Positions 39,539-49,513 of a DNA stretch of 64,000 bases are shown one piece after another. A program made the position numbers and the translations under genes. How positions within the stretch are numbered: the first letter of the stretch is position 1; the number at the start of each line of letters is the position of its first letter. This DNA comes from Candidatus Krumholzibacteriota bacterium. Lineage in GTDB: Bacteria > Krumholzibacteriota > Krumholzibacteriia > JAJRXK01. Where the stretch lies: NCBI GenBank assembly GCA_024276305.1, contig JAJRXK010000005.1, positions 61,499-125,498 of the forward strand, read 5' to 3'. The notes under the pieces were generated by a model that was given only the letters and a program-made list of their open reading frames with translations, was not told the origin of the DNA and ran no database searches.

Positions 39539-40846
39539 ATGCTCTGGGAATGCCGAGGAGATCGTGGTCTGCGGGGGAGTTTCTCGGCCCCCGGGGACAA
39601 GTCGATCAGCCACCGGGCCTTGCTTCTGAATGCCCTGGCCCGAGGCGAGGCCGAGATCCGTGGTGCGAATCCGGGCGCGGATGTTCAGTCCACGGCCCGA
39701 TGCCTGCGGGCCCTGGGGATCGCGATCGAGTCCACCGCCCCGGGAAGCTTTGGGCTTCGGGGTCGAGGCCTGCAGTGGCGACCGGCGACGGATCGGCTCG
39801 ACTGTGGCAACAGCGGGACCACGGTGCGGCTTCTGGCCGGAATCCTGGCCGGACAGTCCTTCACCTCCACTCTCGATGGGGACGACAGTCTGCGCGGACG
39901 GCCGATGTCCCGGATCTCCCGGCCGCTGCGAGCCTTCGGAGCGCGGGTCGAGGGCCCCGACAATGGTGCGCATCTTCCCTTGATCGTGACCGGGCCGCTC
40001 CGTCGCGGTGGGGTTCATCTCAGCGAAGTGGCTTCGGCCCAGGTCAAGAGTGCTCTGCTCCTGGCGGCGCTGGTCTCCGGACAGGTCCTCCGGGTCGAAG
40101 AACCCAGTCCCAGTCGCAATCACACCGAGAATCTCTTGACCGCGATGGGAGCGGCAGTGGACTTCGGTCCGGGCTGGGCCGAGATCCGACCCTCGGGAGA
40201 GCTGCGAGCCCAGAACCTCGCGGTTCCGGCAGATCCATCTGCCGCCGCCTTCCCTCTGGCCGCCGCGCTTCTTCTGCCGGGAAGCGAGGTGGTGGCCCGG
40301 CGGATGCTGAAGAACCCCACCCGGTGGGGTTTCTTCGACGTCCTCGAAGGGATGGGGGTGGTCCTGGAGATCGGCGCGGAGAGCGACCGGGTGGGAGAGA
40401 GGGTGGTGGATCTGGGAGTGCGCTGGACCCCAGAATTGCGGGCGATCGAGGTGAAGTCTTCCCAGGTCGCTTCGATGGTGGACGAGATTCCCCTCCTCGC
40501 GGTCCTGGCCGCCTTCGCCCAGGGCACTTCGGTCTTCGAGGGCGTGGCCGAGCTCCGGGTGAAGGAGAGCGATCGGGTGGCAGGGATCTGCGAGCTTCTC
40601 GAAGCCTGGTCGATCCACCACCAGGTCGAAGGCGAGGTCTTGAGCGTGGTGGGCGGAGCACCCCAGCTCAGAACTTCGCCCCCGGTCTTCGAGGATCACC
40701 GCATGGCGATGGCATCGGCGGTATTGGCCATGGGCGCGCACGCGCGGGGTCCCGAGACCGCAGCGGTGATCGTCGATCTTTCGGCGGCCAGCATCAGCGA
40801 TCCGAATTTCTGTCGGCACTTCGAGGGGTTGAGAGATGGAAGTTGA
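39539..40846 (+). CDS. aroA: 3-phosphoshikimate 1-carboxyvinyltransferase
   Basis: APGDKSISHRALLLNALARGEAEIRG; LDCGNSGTTVRLLAGILAGQ; LRVKESDRVAGI. Confidence 0.94.
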   Translation: MLWECRGDRGLRGSFSAPGDKSISHRALLLNALARGEAEIRGANPGADVQSTARCLRALGIAIESTAPGSFGLRGRGLQWRPATDRLDCGNSGTTVRLLAGILAGQSFTSTLDGDDSLRGRPMSRISRPLRAFGARVEGPDNGAHLPLIVTGPLRRGGVHLSEVASAQVKSALLLAALVSGQVLRVEEPSPSRNHTENLLTAMGAAVDFGPGWAEIRPSGELRAQNLAVPADPSAAAFPLAAALLLPGSEVVARRMLKNPTRWGFFDVLEGMGVVLEIGAESDRVGERVVDLGVRWTPELRAIEVKSSQVASMVDEIPLLAVLAAFAQGTSVFEGVAELRVKESDRVAGICELLEAWSIHHQVEGEVLSVVGGAPQLRTSPPVFEDHRMAMASAVLAMGAHARGPETAAVIVDLSAASISDPNFCRHFEGLRDGS

Positions 40847-42173
40847 TCCACTGAGTGTCGCCATCGATGGTCCCGCGGGCTCGGGGAAGAGCACCGTGGC
40901 CCGCCGAGTCGCCCAGGAGTTGGGACTGACCCATGTGGACACGGGAGCGATGTACCGAGCCCTCACCCACGTCGCCCTGTGCGAGGACATCCCCCTCGAC
41001 GACGGCGAGGCCCTCGCCGCTCGATCCAGCCAATTGCGATTGAGTTGGGAGCAGGGCCGATTGTTCGTCGATGGTGAGGCCGTGGACGAGGCGATTCGCG
41101 GGCCCGAGGTGACGGCCAAGGTCTCCGAACTCAGCGCCCACGCCCCGGTGCGTCGTCACATGCAGAAGCTGCAGCGCAGCCTCTCCTGGACCTGTCCCGA
41201 AGGGGTGGTCATGGAGGGCCGGGACATCGGGAGCGTGGTGTTGCCGCTGGCTCCCTGCAAGATCTACCTCGATGCGAGCGCGGAGGAACGGGCCCGACGT
41301 CGGGCGGCGCAGACCGGCCAGGAGCTCAGTCGGGAGAAGTTGGTCGCGGTGATGGCCGAGATCGAGCGGAGGGATCGCCTCGACTCCGAACGAAGCGAGA
41401 GTCCGTTGCAGGTGTCCCCGGATGCCCATGTGGTGGACACCACCGCGATGAGCCTCGACGAGGTGGTCGAGGAGTGTGTGCGCATCGCCGAAGCGAGCCG
41501 ACTCCGCGTGGCCTCTCCGGAAGTGATGCGTCCCTTTCGCTACCATCATTTCCGTTATCGGGTTCTGAAAGCCATTCTCCGGCCCATCCTCGAGGGTCCG
41601 TTCCGCATGCGGGTGCGAGGCTCCGGACACGAGGAGATTCCGGAGGGATTGATCTACGCCTGCAACCACATCTCCTGGTGGGACCCTCCGGTCATCGGTG
41701 TGGCCATCAACCGGGAACTGCATTTCCTGGCCAAGAAGGAGCTCTTCTGGGGGCCGCTGGGGTGGTTCATCTCCCTCTTCAACTCCATTCCCATCGTTCG
41801 GGGACGTTATGACCCCGTGGCCTTCCAACGGGCCCGCGAGTTGCTGCAGGGAGGAGGGAATCTCCTGATCTTTCCCGAGGGCACGCGACGTCCGGTCGGG
41901 CGTCCAGGGCCGATGAAGAAGGGACTCGGAATCCTGGCCATGGAGACCGGCCAGCCCTACCTGCCCTGCTACGTCGAAGGAACGCCGCGGATCTGGAAGG
42001 CCCTGTGGGGGGGAGAGACGATTCGGGTCTGGATCGGGCCGCCCACTCGCCTCCACGCAGTGGAGCATTTGCGGCATTCGCTCACCGACCGTCAGATCCA
42101 GGAGCGGGTCGCGGAGCTCTACCTGGCCCAGGTCCACGCCTTCCGCCATCGGGCGGCAGAAGAGGCGGTTTGA
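40836..42173 (+). CDS. Fusion: cytidylate kinase (N-terminal) :: PlsC-type 1-acylglycerol-3-phosphate acyltransferase (C-terminal)
   Basis: AIDGPAGSGKSTVARRVA...VDTGAMYRA...MEGRDIGSVV (Cmk) then CNHISWWDPPV and FPEGTRRP (PlsC HX4D/EGTR) in one uninterrupted ORF. Confidence 0.9.
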   Translation: MEVDPLSVAIDGPAGSGKSTVARRVAQELGLTHVDTGAMYRALTHVALCEDIPLDDGEALAARSSQLRLSWEQGRLFVDGEAVDEAIRGPEVTAKVSELSAHAPVRRHMQKLQRSLSWTCPEGVVMEGRDIGSVVLPLAPCKIYLDASAEERARRRAAQTGQELSREKLVAVMAEIERRDRLDSERSESPLQVSPDAHVVDTTAMSLDEVVEECVRIAEASRLRVASPEVMRPFRYHHFRYRVLKAILRPILEGPFRMRVRGSGHEEIPEGLIYACNHISWWDPPVIGVAINRELHFLAKKELFWGPLGWFISLFNSIPIVRGRYDPVAFQRARELLQGGGNLLIFPEGTRRPVGRPGPMKKGLGILAMETGQPYLPCYVEGTPRIWKALWGGETIRVWIGPPTRLHAVEHLRHSLTDRQIQERVAELYLAQVHAFRHRAAEEAV

Positions 42174-42206
42174 CCCCGAAATCGGCAGAAAAAGGCCCAT
42201 TCGGCC

Positions 42207-42235
42207 TTGCCGAGAGGGCAGGAGGCTCCTATCAT
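42207..42235 (+). promoter_or_regulatory. Promoter TTGCCG-N17-TATCAT upstream of rpsA
   Basis: TTGCCG 42207-42212, TATCAT 42230-42235. Confidence 0.6.
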
Positions 42236-42293
42236 CAGCGGATGCCCGAAAGAGCGGTTGAGTTCAGTGCTTGTAGGAGGCCCTAACCAAATC

Positions 42294-44165
42294 ATGTCCG
42301 TACAGTCAACTCCCAGCCCGGAGAAGCAAGAGGGCGCCAATGGCGCTGCTTCCTCCGGTCCGATGCGCGGCCCCCAAAGGGGACAACGTGGCGCCCGTTT
42401 GACCACCGATTTCGATCCGCGGGAAATCGTGAATACCGAGCTCATCGAAGACGATGACTACGATGCCGCGGCCATGCTCGATATGATCCAACTCTACGAA
42501 GGCACGCTCTCGGAGATCCGAGAGGGGCAGATCGTAGAGGGAACGATCGTCGAGGTTCGCGAAGGCGAGGTTCTCGTCGACGTTGGATTCAAGAGCGAAG
42601 GTACCATTCCTCTCTCCCAGTTCCGGGGAGTGGAGAAGGTCAGCGTCGGAGATACCTACGACGTCTTTCTCGAGAGCATCGAAGATCAGGACGGCCTCAT
42701 TGCGCTGAGCAAGGAGAAGGCCGACTTCCTCAAGGTGTGGGAAGACATCAAGTACGCCTTCGATGCCAACTACGTGGTTCATGGGGTGGTGGACCGACGC
42801 ATCAAGGGTGGTCTGGTCATCAACCTCATGGGCGTGCATGCATTCCTCCCGGGATCGCAGGTCGCTCTGCGCCAAGTGCCGGACCTCGATGCGCTCATCG
42901 GCGAGACCTTCCAGTTCCGCATCATCAAGATCAACAAGCGTCGCCGCAACATCGTGGTGAGCCGCCGCGTGGTCCTCGAGGAAGAACGCGAGAAGAAGAA
43001 GGGCAAGCTCATCGGCGAGCTGGCCAAGGACCAAGTCCGCCGCGGGGTGGTCAAGAACATCACCGACTTCGGCGCCTTCGTGGATCTCGGGGGAATCGAT
43101 GGTCTGTTGCACATCACCGATCTCAGCTGGGGTCGCGTGGGTCATCCCAGCGAAGTGGTCAGCATCGGTGACGACCTCGAGGTCAAGGTCCTCGACTTCG
43201 ACCGCGATCGCGAGCGGATCAGCCTCGGTCTGAAGCAGCTGCAGTCCTACCCGTGGGAGGGCGTCGAGGAGAAGTTCCCCGAGAACAGCGTGGTCAAGGG
43301 GAAGGTCGTCAGCATCACCAACTACGGCGCCTTCGTGGAACTCGAGAAGGGCATCGAGGGTCTCATCCACATCAGTGAGATGAGCTGGACGCGGAATGTG
43401 CGTCATCCCTCGAAGATCCTGAGCATCGGCGAAGAGGTCGAAGCGATGGTCCTGAAGGTCGACAAGGAGAACGAGAAGATCTCCTTGGGTCTGAAGCAGG
43501 CCGAACCCGATCCCTGGCAGGAGCTCCCCAACAAGTATCCGCTGGGAACTCGAATCGAAGGCAAGGTGCGCAACCTGACCGACTTCGGTGCCTTCGTGGA
43601 GGTCGAAGAGGGGATCGACGGGCTCGTGCACATTAGCGACATGAGCTGGACCAAGCGGGTGCGGCATCCCAAGGAGATCGTCAAGAAGGGCGACACCGTA
43701 GAGGTCGTGATTCTCGACATCAACACCGAGAAGAGACGGATCAGCCTCGGGATCAAGCAGCTCGAGAACAATCCCTGGGACGATCTGGCGGAGACCTATG
43801 CGGTGGGGACCGAGACCAAGGGAACGGTGGTCCGAACCCTCGATCACGGAGCCATCGTGGAGATGGAAGGGGCGGTCGAAGGATTCGTGCCCTCCCAACA
43901 TCTCGGGATTCCGGACATCGAGAAGGTGCTTCTGCACTTCTCGGTGGGCGAGGAGATCCCTCTGAAGGTCATCAAGATGCAGCCCGAGAATCGCAAGATC
44001 GTCCTCAGTGCCACCGAGTACTTCGCGGATCACGAGGACGAGCACGCGGCCTACTTGGAGGAGCATGCCAAGCGCGATCTGAGTGAAGAAGAACTTGCCG
44101 CGCTCGAACGGGACCAGGATCAGGAGCTGGACCGGGAGCTCGCGGCGGAGGATGCCACCGCCTGA
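42294..44165 (+). CDS. rpsA: 30S ribosomal protein S1 (six S1 domains)
   Basis: Six S1 repeats, e.g. RRGVVKNITDFGAFVDLGGIDGLLHITDLSW. Confidence 0.95.
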   Translation: MSVQSTPSPEKQEGANGAASSGPMRGPQRGQRGARLTTDFDPREIVNTELIEDDDYDAAAMLDMIQLYEGTLSEIREGQIVEGTIVEVREGEVLVDVGFKSEGTIPLSQFRGVEKVSVGDTYDVFLESIEDQDGLIALSKEKADFLKVWEDIKYAFDANYVVHGVVDRRIKGGLVINLMGVHAFLPGSQVALRQVPDLDALIGETFQFRIIKINKRRRNIVVSRRVVLEEEREKKKGKLIGELAKDQVRRGVVKNITDFGAFVDLGGIDGLLHITDLSWGRVGHPSEVVSIGDDLEVKVLDFDRDRERISLGLKQLQSYPWEGVEEKFPENSVVKGKVVSITNYGAFVELEKGIEGLIHISEMSWTRNVRHPSKILSIGEEVEAMVLKVDKENEKISLGLKQAEPDPWQELPNKYPLGTRIEGKVRNLTDFGAFVEVEEGIDGLVHISDMSWTKRVRHPKEIVKKGDTVEVVILDINTEKRRISLGIKQLENNPWDDLAETYAVGTETKGTVVRTLDHGAIVEMEGAVEGFVPSQHLGIPDIEKVLLHFSVGEEIPLKVIKMQPENRKIVLSATEYFADHEDEHAAYLEEHAKRDLSEEELAALERDQDQELDRELAAEDATA

Positions 44166-44191
44166 TCGGGTGGTCTTCCGATGCTTCTGTG

Positions 44192-44219
44192 CGAAAGCCC
44201 CGCGTCGTCGGGGCTTTCG
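44192..44219 (+). terminator. Terminator hairpin after rpsA
   Basis: CGAAAGCCCCG-CGTCGT-CGGGGCTTTCG, 11-bp perfect stem 27 nt after stop. Confidence 0.75.
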
Positions 44220-44263
44220 TGCTGAAACCCCAACCCGTGACCGTCCCTTCCCTACGGTGTTCC

Positions 44264-45607
44264 ATGATTCGTGTGGCATTTCATACCCTCGGCTGCCGTC
44301 TCAACCAATTCGAGACCGAGAGCATGCGCACTCGCCTACTACAACGCGACGAGGAGGTGGAGGTCGTCTCTTTCGAGGCCCCCGCGGATCTCTACGTGAT
44401 CAACTCCTGTGCGGTGACCGCCCGAGCGGAGCAGAAATGTCGCCAGATCGCTCGGTCGCTGAGGCGACGAAACGCCGGCTGCCGGATCGCGGTGGTGGGG
44501 TGCTATTCACAGCTCGCCCGCGAGTCGCTGGCCGGTCTGGACGAGATCGACGTGGTCCTCGGCAACGAGGAGAAACGCAGACTCGAGGAGTACCTCCACC
44601 GAATCCTGGACGAAGACTTCTGCGCGGTTGCTCCCTTCCGCCGACACATGGAGATGGCGGAGGAGTGGATCGATTCCTTCGGCGATCACTCGAGGGCCAC
44701 ACTCAAAGTGCAGGACGGCTGCGACATGCGGTGCACCTTCTGCACGATCTGGAAAGCGAGAGGTCCGAGTCGCAGCCGGACTCCGAGGCGAGTGGTGGAT
44801 CAGGCGAAGCATCTGGTCGCCGAAGGATATCGGGAAATCGTCCTGGCCGGAGTTCACCTGGGACACTACGGCCGGGATCTGCCCACCGCAGTGAGCTTGA
44901 CCGAGTTGTTGGAGATGCTTCTGGAAGTGGTGGATCACGGTGTCCGATTCCGCCTCTCGAGTCTCGATCCCGGAGAAGTGGGGGTCGAACTCCTCGATCT
45001 CATGGAGCGAGAGCCACGGCTGTGCAACTACCTTCATTTGGCTCTGCAATCGGGAAGTGACCGGATCCTGGAGGCCATGGGGCGCAACTATCGGTCGGCG
45101 GACTTCGAGATCCTCATCGACTCGTTGCGGGCACGGAAGCTGCCGGTGGGCCTCGGGGTGGATGTGATCGTGGGATTCCCGGGGGAGACGGACGTAGATT
45201 TCGAGCGAACCCGCACTCTGCTTGAGGCGAGTGAAGCGTCCTTCTATCATGTCTTCCGATACTCGGAGCGGCCGAAGAGCGGGGCTCTGCGCTTGAACCC
45301 CAAGGTCCCCGGTCGAGTGTCGGCCTCGAGATCGGCGCAGTTGCGGGAGCAGGGTCGGAGGGCCCGGACCGCCTTCGCTGCGCGTCACATCGGAGGGGAG
45401 TTCGAGGGCATCGCGGTGGCCGACCCCCTGGAGTCGGATCTCTACGAATGGATGCTCCCCGACTACACGACCGTGTGGGCTTCCTGCGAGGGCCATCCAG
45501 GACGTGCGCCGCGTCGTCTTCGGGTGAGTTCCCTCAACTCGAGCGGAGAACTACGGGGAACCGTCCTTTCCTCGTCGCTCTGTGTCTCGGCCGAAGGAGA
45601 AGCATGA
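44264..45607 (+). CDS. mtaB: tRNA (t6A37) methylthiotransferase MtaB-like
   Basis: VAFHTLGCRLNQFETESM; INSCAVTARAEQKCRQ; radical SAM CDMRCTFC. Confidence 0.88.
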   Translation: MIRVAFHTLGCRLNQFETESMRTRLLQRDEEVEVVSFEAPADLYVINSCAVTARAEQKCRQIARSLRRRNAGCRIAVVGCYSQLARESLAGLDEIDVVLGNEEKRRLEEYLHRILDEDFCAVAPFRRHMEMAEEWIDSFGDHSRATLKVQDGCDMRCTFCTIWKARGPSRSRTPRRVVDQAKHLVAEGYREIVLAGVHLGHYGRDLPTAVSLTELLEMLLEVVDHGVRFRLSSLDPGEVGVELLDLMEREPRLCNYLHLALQSGSDRILEAMGRNYRSADFEILIDSLRARKLPVGLGVDVIVGFPGETDVDFERTRTLLEASEASFYHVFRYSERPKSGALRLNPKVPGRVSASRSAQLREQGRRARTAFAARHIGGEFEGIAVADPLESDLYEWMLPDYTTVWASCEGHPGRAPRRLRVSSLNSSGELRGTVLSSSLCVSAEGEA

Positions 45608-46953
45608 GTGCGCAGAAGAAACGGGTCTACGTGGAGACCTACGGCTGTCAGATGAATGTCTACGACAGTCGCGCGATCCGCGACGGCCTGGCGCGGGCAG
45701 GATACTCGGAGGTAGAGACGCCGGCCGAGGCCGACCTGCTCCTGCTCAATACCTGTGCGGTCCGTGACAACGCCGAGCAACGGGTTCTGGGGCGAATCGG
45801 TGAGCTCCAGCAGTACCAATATGCGCGCCCGGAAGTGCGCATCGGGGTGTTGGGCTGCATGGCGCAGCGCCTGGGCGAGAAGTTGGTCGAGAAGCGGAAG
45901 GCCGTGGATCTGGTGGTGGGGACGGACAACTACGGACGCATCCCGGAGTTGCTCGAAAAGGTGGAGTCCGAGGGTCGGGCGCAATTCGATCTCGCGGTCG
46001 ACGGCACGACGACCTACCAAGCTCCTCCAGAAGTCGACCCTCTCAACAACAGTCACTTCATTTCGATCACTCGAGGATGCGACTATCGCTGCACCTTCTG
46101 CATTGTTCCCTATACCCGGGGACCGCTCCGTCACAAAGCCCCGACTCAGATTCTCGAGGAGGTTCGAGCGGTGGCGGAGGGGGGCGGAGTCGAAGTGACT
46201 CTCCTGGGGCAGAACGTGACCGCCTATCGTCATGCCGAGGCCAGTTTCGCGCAGCTCATCTCTGCGGTGGCGGAAGTGGACGGGATCCGTCGGGTCCGTT
46301 TCCTCACCAGCCACCCCACGGATTTTCCTGCGGCCACGCTCCATGCCATTGCGGCTCACCCGGAGATCTCTCCGTGGTTGCACATGCCCATCCAGAGTGG
46401 GAGTGACCGAGTCCTCCGTCGGATGAAACGGGGGCATCGCCTCTCGGATTACATGGCGGTGGTCGATCTGGCCCGGGAGCTGCTTCCGGACGTGGCATTC
46501 AGCACCGATATCATCGTGGGCTTTCCGGGGGAGACCGAAGAGGACTTCGAGGCTACTCTGCGGGTGATGCGCGACGTGGGCTACGATTCGGCCTTCACCT
46601 TCAAGTACTCCCCTCGCCCCGATACTCCGGCGGATCGCCTCGCCGACGACGTGAGCGAGGAAGTCAAGAGGGTACGCCTCGCGCGCCTTCTGGATCTGCA
46701 GGAGTGCCTCTGGGCCGAGCGGGGTCGCGCGATGGTGGGGCAGGAATGGAAGATCGCGATCGAGGGCACCGACCAAAAGGGCCGCGGGTTCTGGCGGGGT
46801 CGGACCCTCAACAATCGGAAGGTATTGATCCCCGAGCGGCCCGGTCTTGGCATCGGGGACGAATTGCGGGTGAAGGTGCTGCGCCTCGAGGGGACCACCT
46901 TCTTCGCCGAGCCTTTGTCTCTCACCTGGAAGTACGATCGTGTGGCTGCTTAG
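45604..46953 (+). CDS. miaB: tRNA-2-methylthio-N6-dimethylallyladenosine synthase
   Basis: VYVETYGCQMNVYDS; LNTCAVRDNAEQRV; RGCDYRCTFCIVPYTRG; TRAM-like C-terminus. Confidence 0.93.
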   Translation: MSAQKKRVYVETYGCQMNVYDSRAIRDGLARAGYSEVETPAEADLLLLNTCAVRDNAEQRVLGRIGELQQYQYARPEVRIGVLGCMAQRLGEKLVEKRKAVDLVVGTDNYGRIPELLEKVESEGRAQFDLAVDGTTTYQAPPEVDPLNNSHFISITRGCDYRCTFCIVPYTRGPLRHKAPTQILEEVRAVAEGGGVEVTLLGQNVTAYRHAEASFAQLISAVAEVDGIRRVRFLTSHPTDFPAATLHAIAAHPEISPWLHMPIQSGSDRVLRRMKRGHRLSDYMAVVDLARELLPDVAFSTDIIVGFPGETEEDFEATLRVMRDVGYDSAFTFKYSPRPDTPADRLADDVSEEVKRVRLARLLDLQECLWAERGRAMVGQEWKIAIEGTDQKGRGFWRGRTLNNRKVLIPERPGLGIGDELRVKVLRLEGTTFFAEPLSLTWKYDRVAA

Positions 46954-47263
46954 AATCGTCTTCTTCATCTTGCTCACGGTGCTCCTGGTCATCGTGGCCC
47001 TGGACAACGACGCACCGGTGGATGTGCACCTTCTGGGATGGGAACTGCTGGAAGTGCGTCTCTTCCTGGTGATCTTCGGCGCGGCGGGAGCCGGTTTCGT
47101 GCTGGGTCTGATCCTGATGGGGGTGCGAGAACTTCAATGGCGCCTGAACGTCTCCAAGACGAAGAAGGAGAACGCGCTGCTGGAGAGGGAAGTGCAGAAC
47201 CTGCGGGCCGCCCCCTTGGACGGTCTGGACGACGAGTCGGACGACGCGTCCGCTCGGACCTGA
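46940..47263 (+). CDS. LapA-domain (DUF1049) membrane protein
   Basis: Two TM segments with LDNDAPVDVHLLGWELLEVRLFLVIFGAAGAGFVLGL. Confidence 0.8.
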   Translation: MWLLRIVFFILLTVLLVIVALDNDAPVDVHLLGWELLEVRLFLVIFGAAGAGFVLGLILMGVRELQWRLNVSKTKKENALLEREVQNLRAAPLDGLDDESDDASART

Positions 47264-47273
47264 GGATCTGCCA

Positions 47274-48491
47274 GTGAGTGGCACCATGACCCTCGGCTTG
47301 GCCGTCGCGATCTTGGTGATCGTCGCGGTGCTGCTGACCCTCGTCTTTCACCGCACCCCATCGCCGCGGCGCGTGCCCCACAGCGTGGCGGGTGCCTTTC
47401 ATCGCATGCTGCTCGGGGACCGGGCGGGGGCCCGCGAGATCCTGTCGCAGTGCATCCAGGACCCCCAGGCTTCGCCCGAAGCATTCCTCCACCTCGGCAA
47501 TCTCCTGCGGGAAGAGGGCAAGGCGGACCGCGCGCTTTCGCTCCACCAGGGAATCCTGGCGCGGCCGCGGATCGATCCCGCGATGCGAAGGCTGGTCGAG
47601 CTGGCCCTGGCCGACGACCTCCTCGAGTTGGGGCGGCTGGAGGAAGCGCAGGGACGCCTCGCGAAGCTCGAGGAGCATTTTCTCGACGAAGCCCTGTTGG
47701 AGCGACGGGCCTGGGCGCTCCATCGTCTGGGACGCTACGAGGAGTCCGCCGAGGTGTGGCTGCGGCGGGCGCGTTTGGATCCGAAGGGCCCGGCCCGGAG
47801 AGAGGCGGCCCGTTATCTGGCCGAGTTGGCGCGGGAGGAACATCTGCTCGGGCACGACGACCGCGCCCGAGCTTTCGCGCGGAGAGCCCGGGATCTCGAC
47901 CCGGGAGTGGCCACCGCGGCCGCGGTCGAGGGCGATCTGCGCTTGGCCGACGGAGACGGGGAGACGGCCTTTCGACTGTGGATGGAGGGACTCGAACGCG
48001 GCGACGAAGGAAGGGAGACTCTGTTGCCTCGGCTCCTGGACCTGGCCATGCGCCTCGGAAGGATGGACAGCTGGATCGAGCGCCTCGATCGCCTCCACGC
48101 CCAACGCCCCGAGGATTCGGTGGTGTGGCGGGCGGTGACCGATCTCCGGCTGAGGCGCGGCGACCGCCTCGCCTTCTTCGGGCTGGTGGAACACGCCCCC
48201 TCGCCTCAGGCGGCGCCTCTCTCCACCTGGGCGGGATGGATCCGCTATCTGGAGGGGCGGGGAGACGAAGAGGGGTTGCGCCGGCTCATGGCGTCGATGC
48301 CCGATGCTCTCGGTCCCCGCACCTGGATCTGCGGAGTCTGCGGCGAGACGGACCGCGAAGCCCGTCAGGTCTGTTTCCGCTGCGGACGGGCGCAGCCTCT
48401 GTTGAGCACGGGAGGCGGTGAGGATGCGATCGCCTCTCCGCGTCTTTCCAGCGGCGCGTCGAAAGCTCTTCTGCCGGAGGTCGGGGAATGA
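47274..48491 (+). CDS. LapB-like TM-anchored TPR protein with rubredoxin-type zinc knuckle
   Basis: N-terminal TM, TPR-like array, C-terminal TWICGVCGETDREARQVCFRCGRAQPL. Confidence 0.8.
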   Translation: MSGTMTLGLAVAILVIVAVLLTLVFHRTPSPRRVPHSVAGAFHRMLLGDRAGAREILSQCIQDPQASPEAFLHLGNLLREEGKADRALSLHQGILARPRIDPAMRRLVELALADDLLELGRLEEAQGRLAKLEEHFLDEALLERRAWALHRLGRYEESAEVWLRRARLDPKGPARREAARYLAELAREEHLLGHDDRARAFARRARDLDPGVATAAAVEGDLRLADGDGETAFRLWMEGLERGDEGRETLLPRLLDLAMRLGRMDSWIERLDRLHAQRPEDSVVWRAVTDLRLRRGDRLAFFGLVEHAPSPQAAPLSTWAGWIRYLEGRGDEEGLRRLMASMPDALGPRTWICGVCGETDREARQVCFRCGRAQPLLSTGGGEDAIASPRLSSGASKALLPEVGE

Positions 48492-49513
48492 GGCGGTCCT
48501 CGCGGGTCGCGGCCCTTCTGGGCTCGGTCGTCCTGGCCACCGCGGGGGCGCTGGTGACGCGGGCCGGTGACTTGACCGAACAGATCGAGAGGCTCATGCG
48601 AGGAGGGCACTACGACCTCGCGCGGGAGATCTACGAAGATCGGGTGGCCCGGGGAGAGGCCCTCGACCAGGAGGCTCGGTGGTTGGGGGCCCAGTTGAGT
48701 GCGGATCCCGAGGAATTCGATCGTCGGGTCCACGACCTTCTCCAGCGCGGCGGGACCGAGGATCCCCGTCGCCGGACCTGGATCACCGCCCGGGCCATCG
48801 AACACTTCGCCCAGGGACGTTACCAAACCGCTGTCGATCTTCTGCAGGGAGTGGACGAGGCCCAGCTCTTCGACGACCCCCGAGCGCCCCTCTTCTTGGG
48901 GATGGCCCTCCAGGCCTTGGGTCAGAATCGCGAGGCAGACCTGGTCTTCGCCCGGGTCTCCGAACTGCACCCCGCGCATGCGGCGGCGGTGGTCTTGAGA
49001 GCGGAGTTGGCGGCCCGCAAGGGCGATACCCGCAGTGCTCGGGGTCTGGCCGGCGCGGTGGCCGACGACCCGGACTACGGGGCCCAGGCCCGGTTGATCC
49101 TGGCTCAGGTGGCCCTGGCCGAGGGTCGGAAGGACGAGGCTTCGGATTGGATGCAGCGCATCCGGCGCGACTTTCCCGAGGCGGTGGAGGGAAGCTGGAC
49201 GGTGACTGCGGACCAGCCTCCCCCCGAGCGGGTCGAAGGCTTCGAGCAGCGAGACGCTCCGGATCCCCGGCGAGACTACGCGCTGCAGCTCGGAGCCTTC
49301 CGGGATCGTTCGTTGGCTCTGCGCTACGCCCGCCGGCTGATGGGGCGGGTGGAGGGATTGCGCATCGAGGTGGATCGGCGGGAGTCTCCTCCGTGGTATC
49401 GCGTGGTGTGCGGAAGCTTCGTGACGCGGGTTCAGGCGCAGCGGGAAGCGGCTCGTCTGGCCGAAGAGCAGATTTCGGCCCTCGTCCTCGGACCGGGACG
49501 TGGGAACCGATGA
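48488..49513 (+). CDS. TPR and SPOR-domain exported protein
   Basis: Signal-like N-terminus; C-terminal YALQLGAFRDRSLALRYARRLMG...YRVVCGSFVTRVQAQREAARL. Confidence 0.78.
   Translation: MRRSSRVAALLGSVVLATAGALVTRAGDLTEQIERLMRGGHYDLAREIYEDRVARGEALDQEARWLGAQLSADPEEFDRRVHDLLQRGGTEDPRRRTWITARAIEHFAQGRYQTAVDLLQGVDEAQLFDDPRAPLFLGMALQALGQNREADLVFARVSELHPAHAAAVVLRAELAARKGDTRSARGLAGAVADDPDYGAQARLILAQVALAEGRKDEASDWMQRIRRDFPEAVEGSWTVTADQPPPERVEGFEQRDAPDPRRDYALQLGAFRDRSLALRYARRLMGRVEGLRIEVDRRESPPWYRVVCGSFVTRVQAQREAARLAEEQISALVLGPGRGNR

Noticed and set aside
48679-49509. N-terminal extension of the MutS ORF (ORF opens at 48679)
   Set aside because: Overlaps the SPOR-domain gene in another frame; MutS homology begins at ATG 49510.
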